Assembly (NCBI RefSeq): GCF_024639605.1
Contig: NZ_JAHEHZ010000017.1
Coordinates: 1-35,910 of the forward strand
Length of the DNA stretch: 35,910 nucleotides
Direction of reading: 5' to 3'
Origin: Roseobacter sp.
GTDB lineage: Bacteria > Pseudomonadota > Alphaproteobacteria > Rhodobacterales > Rhodobacteraceae
The position numbers and the translations under genes were made by a program. The notes under the pieces are model-generated. The model was not told where the DNA came from, did not search any database, and was given only the letters and a program-made list of their open reading frames with translations. Position 1 is the first letter of the stretch; every line of letters starts with the position of its first letter. Shown piece by piece: positions 23,138 to 30,982 of this stretch.

Positions 23138-24474
23138 GCAGCCTGATCCTGCGCGGTGCAGCACATCTTATCACTATGGATTCCACCCGCCGGGTCCTGC
23201 AGAATGCCGACCTTGTCATTCGTGACGGTGTGATCGCGGAAGTGGGCCCGGAAAACGCAGATGGTCTGCCCGTCACCGATGTCTCGGGGTGCCTTGTCAC
23301 ACCGGGCCTCGTGAACACGCACCACCATCTTTATCAAACGCTGACCCGGGCCGTACCAGCTGGTCAGAACGCGCTTCTTTTCGGCTGGTTACAGGCGCTG
23401 TATCCGATCTGGGCGAAGTTTACGCCAGATCATTTCTTCACTTCGGCTCAGGTGGGGATGGCCGAACTGGCGCTTTCGGGATGCACGCTGACCTCCGACC
23501 ATCTGTACCTGTACCCCAACGGGGCACGTCTTGATGATACGATCCACGCGGCGGCGGAAACCGGCCTCAGATTCCAGCCGACGCGCGGAGCAATGAGCAT
23601 CGGTGTATCTGCCGGCGGCCTGCCGCCCGATGATCTGACAGAAACCGAAACTGCGGTGCTCGAAGACTGTATCCGTGTCATCGACGCCTTTCACGATCCG
23701 TCGCCCGGGTCGATGTGCCGGGTTGGTGTCGCGCCCTGTTCACCTTTCTCGGTGAGCCGTGAGCTGATGCGCGATGCTGCCCTCCTTGCGCGCGACAAGG
23801 GCGTGATGATGCACACGCATCTTGCTGAAAACGAAGAGGATATTGCTTATTCCCTGGCGCAGTTCGGGTGCAGGCCCGGACAATATGCCGAAGAACTGGG
23901 CTGGGTCGGACCGGATGTCTGGCATGCGCATTGTGTGCGCCTCGATCCCGAAGAAATTGCGCTTTTCGCGCGTACGGGCACAGGTGTGGCGCATTGCCCC
24001 TGCTCCAACTGCCGGCTCGGGAGCGGCATAGCGCCGGTGCGGGCCATTCGCGATGCGGGCGTGCCTGTCGGCCTCGGCGTCGACGGGTCGGCAAGCAACG
24101 ACGCCGGTAATCTTGTCGCCGAAGCGCGCCAGGCGATGTTGCTGCAGCGCGTGGCGCGGGGCGCGGACGCCATGAGTCCCGGCGAGGCGCTGGAGATTGC
24201 AACACGCGGCGGTGCCGATATCCTCGGGCGCCCGGAGTGCGGCCGGCTCGAGGTGGGCGCCCGCGCAGATATTGCGGTCTGGGATGTTTCCGGTATCGAA
24301 AGTGCGGGCAGCTGGGATCCGGCGGCGTTGCTGCTTGCCGGGCCGCATACCGTGCGCGATCTTTTTGTCGAGGGACGCGAAGTCGTGCGCGGCGGGCAAT
24401 TGACGACGCTTGACCTTGCCGCGCTGGTACGCAAACAAAACACTATGGCGCGCGGCCTGCAGGAGGCTTTGTGA
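23134..24474 (+). CDS. 8-oxoguanine deaminase (amidohydrolase superfamily)
   Basis: A 446-residue zinc amidohydrolase that would convert 8-oxoguanine to urate. H63-x-H65 (L-V-N-T-H-H-H-L-Y-Q-T), a middle H-T-H-L-A-E-N, W-H-A-H-C-V, and G-V-D-G-S-A-S-N-D provide the metal ligands. The S-A-S-N-D form and the Q-N-A-L-L-F-G-W-L segment are as in Pseudomonas 8-oxoguanine deaminase and separate it from atrazine chlorohydrolase relatives. It starts with a GTG overlapping hisN and its stop overlaps the CAP gene start (GTGA, 24471-24474), so the three form one coupled unit. Guanine deaminase lies on the opposite strand just beyond. Confidence 0.88.
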   Translation: MSSLILRGAAHLITMDSTRRVLQNADLVIRDGVIAEVGPENADGLPVTDVSGCLVTPGLVNTHHHLYQTLTRAVPAGQNALLFGWLQALYPIWAKFTPDHFFTSAQVGMAELALSGCTLTSDHLYLYPNGARLDDTIHAAAETGLRFQPTRGAMSIGVSAGGLPPDDLTETETAVLEDCIRVIDAFHDPSPGSMCRVGVAPCSPFSVSRELMRDAALLARDKGVMMHTHLAENEEDIAYSLAQFGCRPGQYAEELGWVGPDVWHAHCVRLDPEEIALFARTGTGVAHCPCSNCRLGSGIAPVRAIRDAGVPVGLGVDGSASNDAGNLVAEARQAMLLQRVARGADAMSPGEALEIATRGGADILGRPECGRLEVGARADIAVWDVSGIESAGSWDPAALLLAGPHTVRDLFVEGREVVRGGQLTTLDLAALVRKQNTMARGLQEAL

Positions 24475-24893
24475 AGCCCATTGTGACCCTTTTCATTCTG
24501 CTTTTGTCGGCGCAGGCACTGTGGGCCGGTGATGAGGCCGTGCGGGTGCTCAACCAGTTCCGCGCTGATCAGGGCCGGGCTGCAATAGGCTGGTCGGACA
24601 GGCTGGAACAGGCAGCGGCGGGCCACGCGCGCGACATGCTGGAGAACGGGTTTTTCAGCCATACCGGCAGTGACGGATCCGACATCGGCCAGCGGGTTTC
24701 CCGTACCGGCTACAAGTGGTGCTACATTGCCGAAAACATCGCACAGGGGCAGCGCAGCCTTTACGAGGTGATGGACGGGTGGGCGGCTTCTCCGGGTCAC
24801 CGGCGAAATATGCTGCTGCGCGACGTCCGTGAGTTTGCTCTGGTTGAAGGACCCGGGCGGTTCTGGGTGATGGTGCTGGCGCAGCCCTGTTAG
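24471..24893 (+). CDS. Secreted CAP-domain protein
   Basis: A 140-residue protein. The first 19 residues are a signal peptide ending at A-L-W-A. The remainder is one CAP (SCP/PR1-like) domain: L-N-Q-F-R-A-D-Q-G, A-A-G-H-A-R-D-M-x-x-x-x-F-F-S-H-T-G-S-D-G, A-E-N-I-A-x-G, and W-x-x-S-P-G-H-R-R-N-M-L. Histidines and glutamate of the family's cation-binding cleft are all present. It starts with GTG coupled to the deaminase gene. The stop codon is one base from the stop of the convergent guanine deaminase, with no terminator between. Function of bacterial CAP proteins is mostly unknown. Confidence 0.9.
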   Translation: MKPIVTLFILLLSAQALWAGDEAVRVLNQFRADQGRAAIGWSDRLEQAAAGHARDMLENGFFSHTGSDGSDIGQRVSRTGYKWCYIAENIAQGQRSLYEVMDGWAASPGHRRNMLLRDVREFALVEGPGRFWVMVLAQPC

Positions 24894-24894
24894 A

Positions 24895-26193
24895 TCAGCG
24901 GTCTGACTGGCGCATCCCGCCTGTCCAGACGTCAGCGATTGCGCGATCATCTCCCATCATAAGCGTCGGAAAAACAGCCTCCCAGATATCCTCCGCACGG
25001 GCATGGCGTTGCGCAATTGCGGGTGTCGACGCAAGGTCGAGCACTGTGAGATCGGCCTCCAGGCCTGGAGCGATCCGCCCTATGCGATCATCAAGATGCA
25101 GGCTTCGTGCGGAGCCCGCCGTCGCCAGCCACAAAAGCTGCGCCGGGTGCAGCGCGGTGCCGCGCAACTGGGAAATTTCGTATGTCGCAGCCATTGTGCG
25201 CAGCATCGAAAAGGACGACCCGCCCCCCGTATCGGTTGCCAGCCCCAGTGGTATTCCCCGTGCCGCAAGGCCTGCGACATCCATCAGTCCCGAGCCGATG
25301 AACGTGTTGGATGTCGGGCAATGCACAAGTGCGGCACCGGTCCCGGCAATCCGGTCAGTTTCGCGCGCTTCCAGATGGATGGCGTGGCCGTATACGCCAC
25401 GCGCACCAAGAAGCCCGTGGGCCTCATAGGTGTCCAGATAATCGCGTGCCTGCGGAAAGAGGCCCTTTACCCATTCAATCTCCGCGGGCTGCTCTGACAG
25501 ATGCGTCTGCATCAGGCAGTCCGGATGCTCCGCCCACAGCGCACCAAGCGCTGAAAGCTGGTCCGGCGTCGAGGTGGGCGAAAACCTCGGCGTGATCGCA
25601 TAGGCGAGACGCCTCTTGCCGTGCCACCTCTCAATCAGCCTCTTGCTGTCGTCATATGCGGATTGAGCGGTATCCCGAAGGTCCGGCGGCGCGTTACGGT
25701 CCATACAGGTTTTGCCGGCCACAACCCGCAGTCCGCGCACCAGAGCTGCCTCAAAGAACGCATCCACGCTGTGCGGATGGATGGTGCAGTAGGATGCAAC
25801 GGTGGTGGTCCCGTGTGCGAGGGTAAGATCGAGGTACCGGTCTGCAGTCTGACGCGCAAAATCCGGATCACTCAGCCGCATTTCCTCAGGGAAAGTATAG
25901 GTATTCAGCCAGTCGATCAGCTGTTTGCCCCAGCTCGCGATGATGGCGGTCTGCGGGTAATGCACATGCGCGTCTATAAACCCCGGGCAGATCAGATGAC
26001 CGCCGTAGTCTGTCACGCAGGCATCCGGATGACGGGCGCGCAGGTCGTCGGCGTCTCCGGTTTCGGCGACCTTTCCGTCACGCAGCAGCACGCCGCCCCG
26101 GGTATTAATCGAAATAACCTCGTCATGCGGGACGAGAAACGGGTTTCCGGTGGCCCCGAAGGTCATTCCCAGAAGGAGATTGGTGCTGCTCAT
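24895..26193 (-). CDS. guaD: Guanine deaminase
   Basis: A 432-residue zinc amidohydrolase converting guanine to xanthine. P-G-F-I-D-A-H76-V-H78-Y-P-Q is the first metal motif; later T-H-L-S-E-Q, V-Y-G-H-A-I-H-L and L-A-T-D-T-G-G-G-S-S-F-S-M match GuaD closely. The Q-L-I-D-W-L-N-T-Y-T-F-P-E segment is diagnostic. The ATG ending at 26193 lies just downstream of an AGGAACC-type Shine-Dalgarno. It converges on the hisN/8-oxoguanine deaminase/CAP unit, giving two purine deaminases back to back. It is divergent from mgtE. Confidence 0.95.
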   Translation of the reverse strand: MSSTNLLLGMTFGATGNPFLVPHDEVISINTRGGVLLRDGKVAETGDADDLRARHPDACVTDYGGHLICPGFIDAHVHYPQTAIIASWGKQLIDWLNTYTFPEEMRLSDPDFARQTADRYLDLTLAHGTTTVASYCTIHPHSVDAFFEAALVRGLRVVAGKTCMDRNAPPDLRDTAQSAYDDSKRLIERWHGKRRLAYAITPRFSPTSTPDQLSALGALWAEHPDCLMQTHLSEQPAEIEWVKGLFPQARDYLDTYEAHGLLGARGVYGHAIHLEARETDRIAGTGAALVHCPTSNTFIGSGLMDVAGLAARGIPLGLATDTGGGSSFSMLRTMAATYEISQLRGTALHPAQLLWLATAGSARSLHLDDRIGRIAPGLEADLTVLDLASTPAIAQRHARAEDIWEAVFPTLMMGDDRAIADVWTGGMRQSDR

Positions 26194-26238
26194 GGTTCCT
26201 TTTTAGGCGCAGTCAGAGGTCAGGGCAACGTCAGAGCC

Positions 26239-26268
26239 GGGGGCCATTGTATCCGTCATGGCCGGCCC
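26239..26268 (+). repeat. Stem-loop in the mgtE leader
   Basis: GGCCAT (26242-26247) pairs with ATGGCC (26258-26263), extended by GGG/CCC after a 2-base bulge. It sits about 30 bases before the mgtE ATG in the short guaD-mgtE divergent gap. It does not resemble the M-box. A regulatory role is unproven. Confidence 0.4.
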
Positions 26269-26297
26269 CTATTGTCTGGCAAAAGAGGAGGCGCGGC

Positions 26298-27689
26298 ATG
26301 TCGGACGAGACCGGGCAGATCGAAGCGGAGGTGGAAGACGAGGCCTATCTTCTGGGCCCTAAAGCAATCGCAGCCATCCTTTACGCCGTTGATATCGAGG
26401 ATCGCGAAAAGCTCACTGAGCTGATGGAGCCGCTGCATGCGGCCGACATCGCTGACCTTCTTGAACAGATTAATGCCTTTGACCGGACGCGGCTTATCCG
26501 CCTGTACGACCGGGAGTTTGACGGTGAGATCCTGTCAGAACTGGATGAGGCGATCCGCGAAGAGGTCATTTCGGTTCTGACGCCGCAGGTGCTGAACCAG
26601 GCGATCCGCGACATGGATAGCGACGATGTCGTCGATCTTGTTGAGGATCTTGCAGGCGAACAGCAGGAAGCCATTCTCGAAGCGCTTGAAGATGCCGACC
26701 GCGTTGCGGTGCGCCAGGCGCTGGGCTATCCGGAGTATTCAGCCGGGCGTCTGATGCAGCGCGAAGTCGTCATGGCGCCTGAGCACTGGACCGTGGGTGA
26801 GGCGATTGATTTTCTGCGCGCCACACCGGAAGAAGAGCTCCCTGACCAGTTTTATCATATCGTCATCGTTGATCCGCGCCTGCACCCGGTAGGCAACGTG
26901 ACCCTTGGCAAGCTGATGCGCTCCAAAAGAGCCACAAAGCTTATGGATCTGAAGGAAGAAACCTTTCGCGTCATTCCCGCGACGCAGGAAGAATCCGATG
27001 TCGCTTATGCTTTCAACCAGTATCACCTGATTTCAGCACCTGTCGTTGACGACGAGGGCAGACTGATCGGGGTGATTACAATCGATGACGCGATGGCCGT
27101 GCTGGATGAAGAGCACGAAGAAGATATCCTGCGGCTCGCCGGCGTCGGCGAGGGCTCTTTGTCGGACCGTGTGGTCGAGACCACAAAACAGCGTCTGCCC
27201 TGGCTTGCGGTCAATCTGGTGACGGCAATTGCCGCCTCGCTGGTGATCGCGCAGTTTGAAGTGGCGCTGGCGCAGATTGTGGCGCTCGCCGTTCTGATGC
27301 CGATCGTGGCCTCGATGGGGGGCAATGCCGGCACCCAGTCGCTGACTGTGGCGGTGCGTGCGATTGCAACCAAGGACCTGACCGGTGCCAACGTCTGGCG
27401 CGTGATCCGGCGGGAAGTGCTGGTGGGGCTGATCAACGGGCTGATTTTTGCGGTGATCATGGGTATCGTCGGCTTTATCTGGTTCGGCTCGCCGCAACTG
27501 GGTTATGTCATTGCCACGGCCATGGTGATCAATCTGGTCGTGGCGGGGCTCGCCGGTACGGTAATCCCGGTCATTCTGGAGCGCGTGGGTGTCGACCCGG
27601 CCCTGGCCTCAGGCGCTTTTGTGACGACGGTGACGGATGTGGTTGGTTTCTTTGCCTTTCTCGGGCTGGCGGTGCTGGTGCTGTTGTGA
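26298..27689 (+). CDS. mgtE: Magnesium transporter MgtE
   Basis: A 463-residue magnesium channel of the inner membrane. The acidic N domain (about 20-135), two CBS domains (about 140-265) and five-helix pore domain (about 300-463) are in order. G-G-N-A-G-T-Q-S (341-348) is the conserved pore-domain motif. The N and CBS domains form the magnesium-sensing gate, so activity is set at protein level. GAGGAGG precedes the ATG at 26298; an upstream in-frame start at 26247 is inside the leader hairpin and unlikely. It is coupled to the next gene by a GTGA overlap at 27686-27689. Confidence 0.95.
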   Translation: MSDETGQIEAEVEDEAYLLGPKAIAAILYAVDIEDREKLTELMEPLHAADIADLLEQINAFDRTRLIRLYDREFDGEILSELDEAIREEVISVLTPQVLNQAIRDMDSDDVVDLVEDLAGEQQEAILEALEDADRVAVRQALGYPEYSAGRLMQREVVMAPEHWTVGEAIDFLRATPEEELPDQFYHIVIVDPRLHPVGNVTLGKLMRSKRATKLMDLKEETFRVIPATQEESDVAYAFNQYHLISAPVVDDEGRLIGVITIDDAMAVLDEEHEEDILRLAGVGEGSLSDRVVETTKQRLPWLAVNLVTAIAASLVIAQFEVALAQIVALAVLMPIVASMGGNAGTQSLTVAVRAIATKDLTGANVWRVIRREVLVGLINGLIFAVIMGIVGFIWFGSPQLGYVIATAMVINLVVAGLAGTVIPVILERVGVDPALASGAFVTTVTDVVGFFAFLGLAVLVLL

Positions 27690-28252
27690 CGGCGGATATG
27701 GCCGCGATCAAAGCCACCGCGCGACAAGAGGGTTTTGCCCGCCGCAAAGCGGCCCACGCGATTGATACCGGCACGGGGGCTGCGCGCCTATCTGAACTGC
27801 TCGCCGGTTATCGCGGCGTGCCGCTGGCGGGGTATATGGCGATCCGGACAGAGATCGATCCACGGCCCGCGATGGAAGAGGCCAGCGCTCACGGTCCGGT
27901 CGGGGTGCCTGTGATTACAGGGGCAGGCGAGCCGCTGCTCTTTGCCCGCTGGGAGCCGGATACCGTGATGATCAAAGGTGCCTTCGGGGCTGTGATCCCC
28001 GCAGACTGCGACTATTTCGAGCCGGAAATCCTGATCGTGCCGCTGGTCGCGTTCGATCTGCAGGGCGGGCGCCTGGGCTATGGTGGCGGGTACTATGACC
28101 GGACGCTTGAACAGTTGCGCGCGCGCCGGGCTACACTGGCCGTCGGATTTGCCTATACAGCTCAGCAGGCGAATGGCCTGCCGCTGGAGCCGACCGACCA
28201 GCCGCTTGATCTGATTGTCACCGAGCGGGACGTGATTGATCTGCGGGCTTAA
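27686..28252 (+). CDS. 5-formyltetrahydrofolate cyclo-ligase
   Basis: A 188-residue enzyme that converts 5-formyl-THF to 5,10-methenyl-THF with ATP. The N-terminal A-R-Q-E-G-F-A-R-R-K helix, I-L-I-V-P-L-V-A-F-D and G-R-L-G-Y-G-G-G-Y-Y-D-R-T-L are the family's substrate- and ATP-binding signatures. It starts with GTG overlapping mgtE; an ATG four codons later is also usable. Its TAA and the TAA of the convergent SDR gene share the palindrome TTAA (28249-28252), so the two genes overlap by four bases tail to tail. Confidence 0.92.
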   Translation: MTADMAAIKATARQEGFARRKAAHAIDTGTGAARLSELLAGYRGVPLAGYMAIRTEIDPRPAMEEASAHGPVGVPVITGAGEPLLFARWEPDTVMIKGAFGAVIPADCDYFEPEILIVPLVAFDLQGGRLGYGGGYYDRTLEQLRARRATLAVGFAYTAQQANGLPLEPTDQPLDLIVTERDVIDLRA

Positions 28253-29091
28253 GCCCCGGCATCTTTTTCAAACTCTGCAAACTGCGCGGCCCAGTCCGGA
28301 TGCCAGCGCGACAGGGCAGGCCGGTTTTCGGTAACATCACCGGCAGACCAGAGCACCCGTCGCGCATCAAGTGCCGGGGTCACACTGTTGTCGGGACAAA
28401 GGACATAGAAATCTCCGTTCGCGATCCGGTCAAAGAGCCAGTCCACGCATTCCTCACTGGTCCAGGCCGCTGGCGGCTTTTCAGGCATTATCTGCGCAAT
28501 CATCCCTGTATAGGTGAAGCCCGGCACAAAAAGATGCACATCTACCAGCGCGCCGGCTTCGCGAAGTTCATGAGCGAGCTGTTCGGTCAGCACCTTTACC
28601 GCAGCCTTGCTGACGTTATAAGCCGGATTTCCGGGCGGGGTAGTGATCCCCTGTTTGGAGCCTGTGTTGATAATGGCGGCGGGTCGGTCGGCTGCGATCA
28701 GGCGGGGCACGAATGACTGAACGCCGTTCAGGATGCCGTAGAAATTCACATCGATAATCTGTCGCCAGGCGTCACTGATTTCGAGCGTGCTGCTGGGCAT
28801 CGCAATGCCTGCATTGTTCATCAGCACGGCGACCGGCCCCATTGCGAACGCCTGATCAGCAAGGGCACCGAGATCCTCAGCACGGGCGACATCTGTCACG
28901 GCGGTTTCAACGCGCTGGTTGTCTGCGCGCAGCGAGGCGGCCGCTTTACCCAATGCATCCGCGCTGATATCTGCAAGCAACAGGTCAAACCCGCGTTGTG
29001 CCAGGTACCGGGCTGCCGCAAGGCCCACACCGCTTGCGCCGCCGGTGATGACGGCCACGCCGCCTGCGTCTTCAATCTGCTTCCAGGTCAT
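28249..29091 (-). CDS. Short-chain dehydrogenase/reductase
   Basis: A 280-residue NAD(P)-dependent oxidoreductase. The cofactor motif T-G-G-A-S-G-V-G is at 17-24, N-N-A-G at 92-95, N116, and the catalytic S145, Y158 and K162 (A-Y-N-V-S-K). I use the ATG ending at 29091, which has AGGA eight bases upstream; an ATG three codons earlier (29100) is the alternative. The C-terminal extension of about 60 residues beyond the core fold includes E-E-C-V-D-W-L-F-D-R-I. Substrate unknown. It is divergent from ymdB. Confidence 0.9.
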   Translation of the reverse strand: MTWKQIEDAGGVAVITGGASGVGLAAARYLAQRGFDLLLADISADALGKAAASLRADNQRVETAVTDVARAEDLGALADQAFAMGPVAVLMNNAGIAMPSSTLEISDAWRQIIDVNFYGILNGVQSFVPRLIAADRPAAIINTGSKQGITTPPGNPAYNVSKAAVKVLTEQLAHELREAGALVDVHLFVPGFTYTGMIAQIMPEKPPAAWTSEECVDWLFDRIANGDFYVLCPDNSVTPALDARRVLWSAGDVTENRPALSRWHPDWAAQFAEFEKDAGA

Positions 29092-29210
29092 ATTTATCAT
29101 CCTGTTCCACCGGCCGGACCGGTCCGGTTGTTCTGTTGGTGATGCGCCGCGCAAGGCTCGAGCATCTTTTCCCTTGCCGTGGATGCCTGGCCGCCCTACC
29201 CATCCTCCTC

Positions 29211-30023
29211 ATGAAAATTCTGTTCCTTGGTGATGTGATGGGGCGCGCGGGCCGCCGTGCCGTGTGCGAAAATCTGGCACGGCTGCGCGATGCGTGGAAG
29301 CTCGATTTTATCGTTGTGAACGCGGAAAACGCAACATCGGGCATGGGGCTTTCGGCCGCCCATGCTCAGGCGTTGCTGGAGGCCGGTGCAGATTGCCTGA
29401 CGCTCGGGGATCATGCCTTTGATCAGAAGGACATGCTCCGGTTCATCGAACAGGAACCGCGCATCATCCGGCCGCTGAACTTCTCAAGGGCAGCGCCCGG
29501 CAAGGGCGCGCGGCTTTTCTCCGCGCGCAACGGCCGCAAGGTACTGGTGGCTCAGGCGCTGGGTCAGGTGTTCATGAAACGGCCCTTTGACGATCCGTTT
29601 TCGGCGCTGGAGCCAGTGCTGAAGTCCCACCCGCCCGGCGGGCTGGCCCACGCAATCCTGGTTGATTTCCACTGTGAAGCGACATCGGAAAAGATGGCGA
29701 TGGGCCATTTTTGCGATGGCCGCGCGAGCCTTGTTGTGGGCACCCACACGCATGTGCCCACCGCGGACGCAATGATTCTGGCGCGGGGCACCGGCTATCT
29801 GACCGATGCGGGGATGTGCGGCGATTATAATTCGGTGATCGGCATGGAAAAACAGGAACCGCTGCGGCGCTTTCTGACCGGGATGCCCAAAGAGCGTTTT
29901 ACGCCCGCAACCGGTGATGCGACCCTCTCGGGTGTTTATGTCGAAACTGACGACCGGACCGGCATGGCGACCAGGATTGTGATGGTGCGTGACGGAGGCC
30001 TGCTGCAGGCCGCGGCCCCGTGA
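29211..30023 (+). CDS. YmdB-family metallophosphoesterase (TIGR00282)
   Basis: A 270-residue dinuclear metal phosphodiesterase; Bacillus YmdB hydrolyses 2',3'-cyclic nucleotides and affects biofilm and sporulation choices. Landmarks are I-L-F-L-G-D8-V-M-G, V-N-A-E-N-A, L-G-D-H-A-F-D, V-D-F-H-C-E-A-T-S-E-K, and G-T-H-T-H-V-P-T-A-D. The metal ligands (Asp, Glu, Asn, three His) are all there. No Shine-Dalgarno precedes the ATG; the eight bases before it are TCCTCCTC. It is coupled to the DMT transporter by a GTGA overlap at 30020-30023. Confidence 0.92.
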   Translation: MKILFLGDVMGRAGRRAVCENLARLRDAWKLDFIVVNAENATSGMGLSAAHAQALLEAGADCLTLGDHAFDQKDMLRFIEQEPRIIRPLNFSRAAPGKGARLFSARNGRKVLVAQALGQVFMKRPFDDPFSALEPVLKSHPPGGLAHAILVDFHCEATSEKMAMGHFCDGRASLVVGTHTHVPTADAMILARGTGYLTDAGMCGDYNSVIGMEKQEPLRRFLTGMPKERFTPATGDATLSGVYVETDDRTGMATRIVMVRDGGLLQAAAP

Positions 30024-30934
30024 CAGGCCACAGCCGTCGGGAGGCCGCGTTCTTCATCGCCGTTCTCATAATCATGGGCGCGGGCTGGGGGATCACCCTG
30101 CCACTGACCAAGATCGCCGTGTCCACCGGATATCAGCATTTCGGCCTGATTTTCTGGCAGCTGGTGATCGGCGCGGTGCTGATGTCGGTGATCGGGCTGA
30201 TCCGCGGCACCAGGCTGCCCGTGACGCGCCCGCAACTGGCCATTTGCCTGATGGTGCTGATGATCGGGACGGTGCTGCCCAACACGACCTCCTATCAGGC
30301 AGCGGTGCATCTACCTTCGGGGGTCTTGTCGCTGCTGCTTTCGATGGTGCCAATGCTGGCCTTTCCGGTCGCACTGGCCATGGGGCTTGACCGGTTTTCC
30401 CTGCCGCGCCTCGCTGGTCTGAGCCTCGGGCTTGCCGGTGTTCTGATAATTGCCGTGCCCGGCGCACAGGCCATGAACCTGTCGGTTTTCTGGATCATCG
30501 TCGCGCTGATTGCCAGTCTTTGTTATGGCCTTGAAGGCAACCTTGTGGCGAGGTTCGGCACCGCCGGTCTTGACGCTTTTCAGGTTCTTTACGGTGCTTC
30601 GCTGATGGGGGCGGTGATCATGCTGCCAGTGGCCGTCGTGACCGGACAGTGGATACCGCCTGCCGCAGCGTTCACCCCCGAAGGCAAGGCGCTGATCGCG
30701 GGGTCTGCGATCCATGTGCTGGTCTATGCCGGATACGTGTGGATGGTGGGCCGTGCGGGTCCGGTCTATGCGGTGCAGGTCAGCTATCTGGTGACCGGTT
30801 TTGGCGTCTTCTGGGCAAAACTTATTCTCGGCGAGACCTATTCGCCGGGGATCTGGGCGGCAATGGCGCTGATGTTTGCGGGGATCTGGCTGGTACAGCC
30901 GCGTCGCAAAAGCGATCTTGTGGCCGACGGATAA
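30020..30934 (+). CDS. DMT-superfamily (EamA) transporter
   Basis: A 304-residue inner-membrane permease with about ten hydrophobic helices in two EamA repeats (about 10-150 and 160-295). G-A-G-W-G-I-T-L-P-L-T-K opens the first repeat, Y-G-L-E-G-N-L the second. Relatives export amino acids or metabolites; the substrate cannot be read from sequence. It starts with GTG within the ymdB stop and precedes the SLC13 gene by 48 bp, so these may be co-transcribed. Confidence 0.9.
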   Translation: MTGHSRREAAFFIAVLIIMGAGWGITLPLTKIAVSTGYQHFGLIFWQLVIGAVLMSVIGLIRGTRLPVTRPQLAICLMVLMIGTVLPNTTSYQAAVHLPSGVLSLLLSMVPMLAFPVALAMGLDRFSLPRLAGLSLGLAGVLIIAVPGAQAMNLSVFWIIVALIASLCYGLEGNLVARFGTAGLDAFQVLYGASLMGAVIMLPVAVVTGQWIPPAAAFTPEGKALIAGSAIHVLVYAGYVWMVGRAGPVYAVQVSYLVTGFGVFWAKLILGETYSPGIWAAMALMFAGIWLVQPRRKSDLVADG

Positions 30935-30982
30935 TAGCGCAACAGTGGAGCCTGTGCGCATATCCTTCAGGACACCCCGCCA

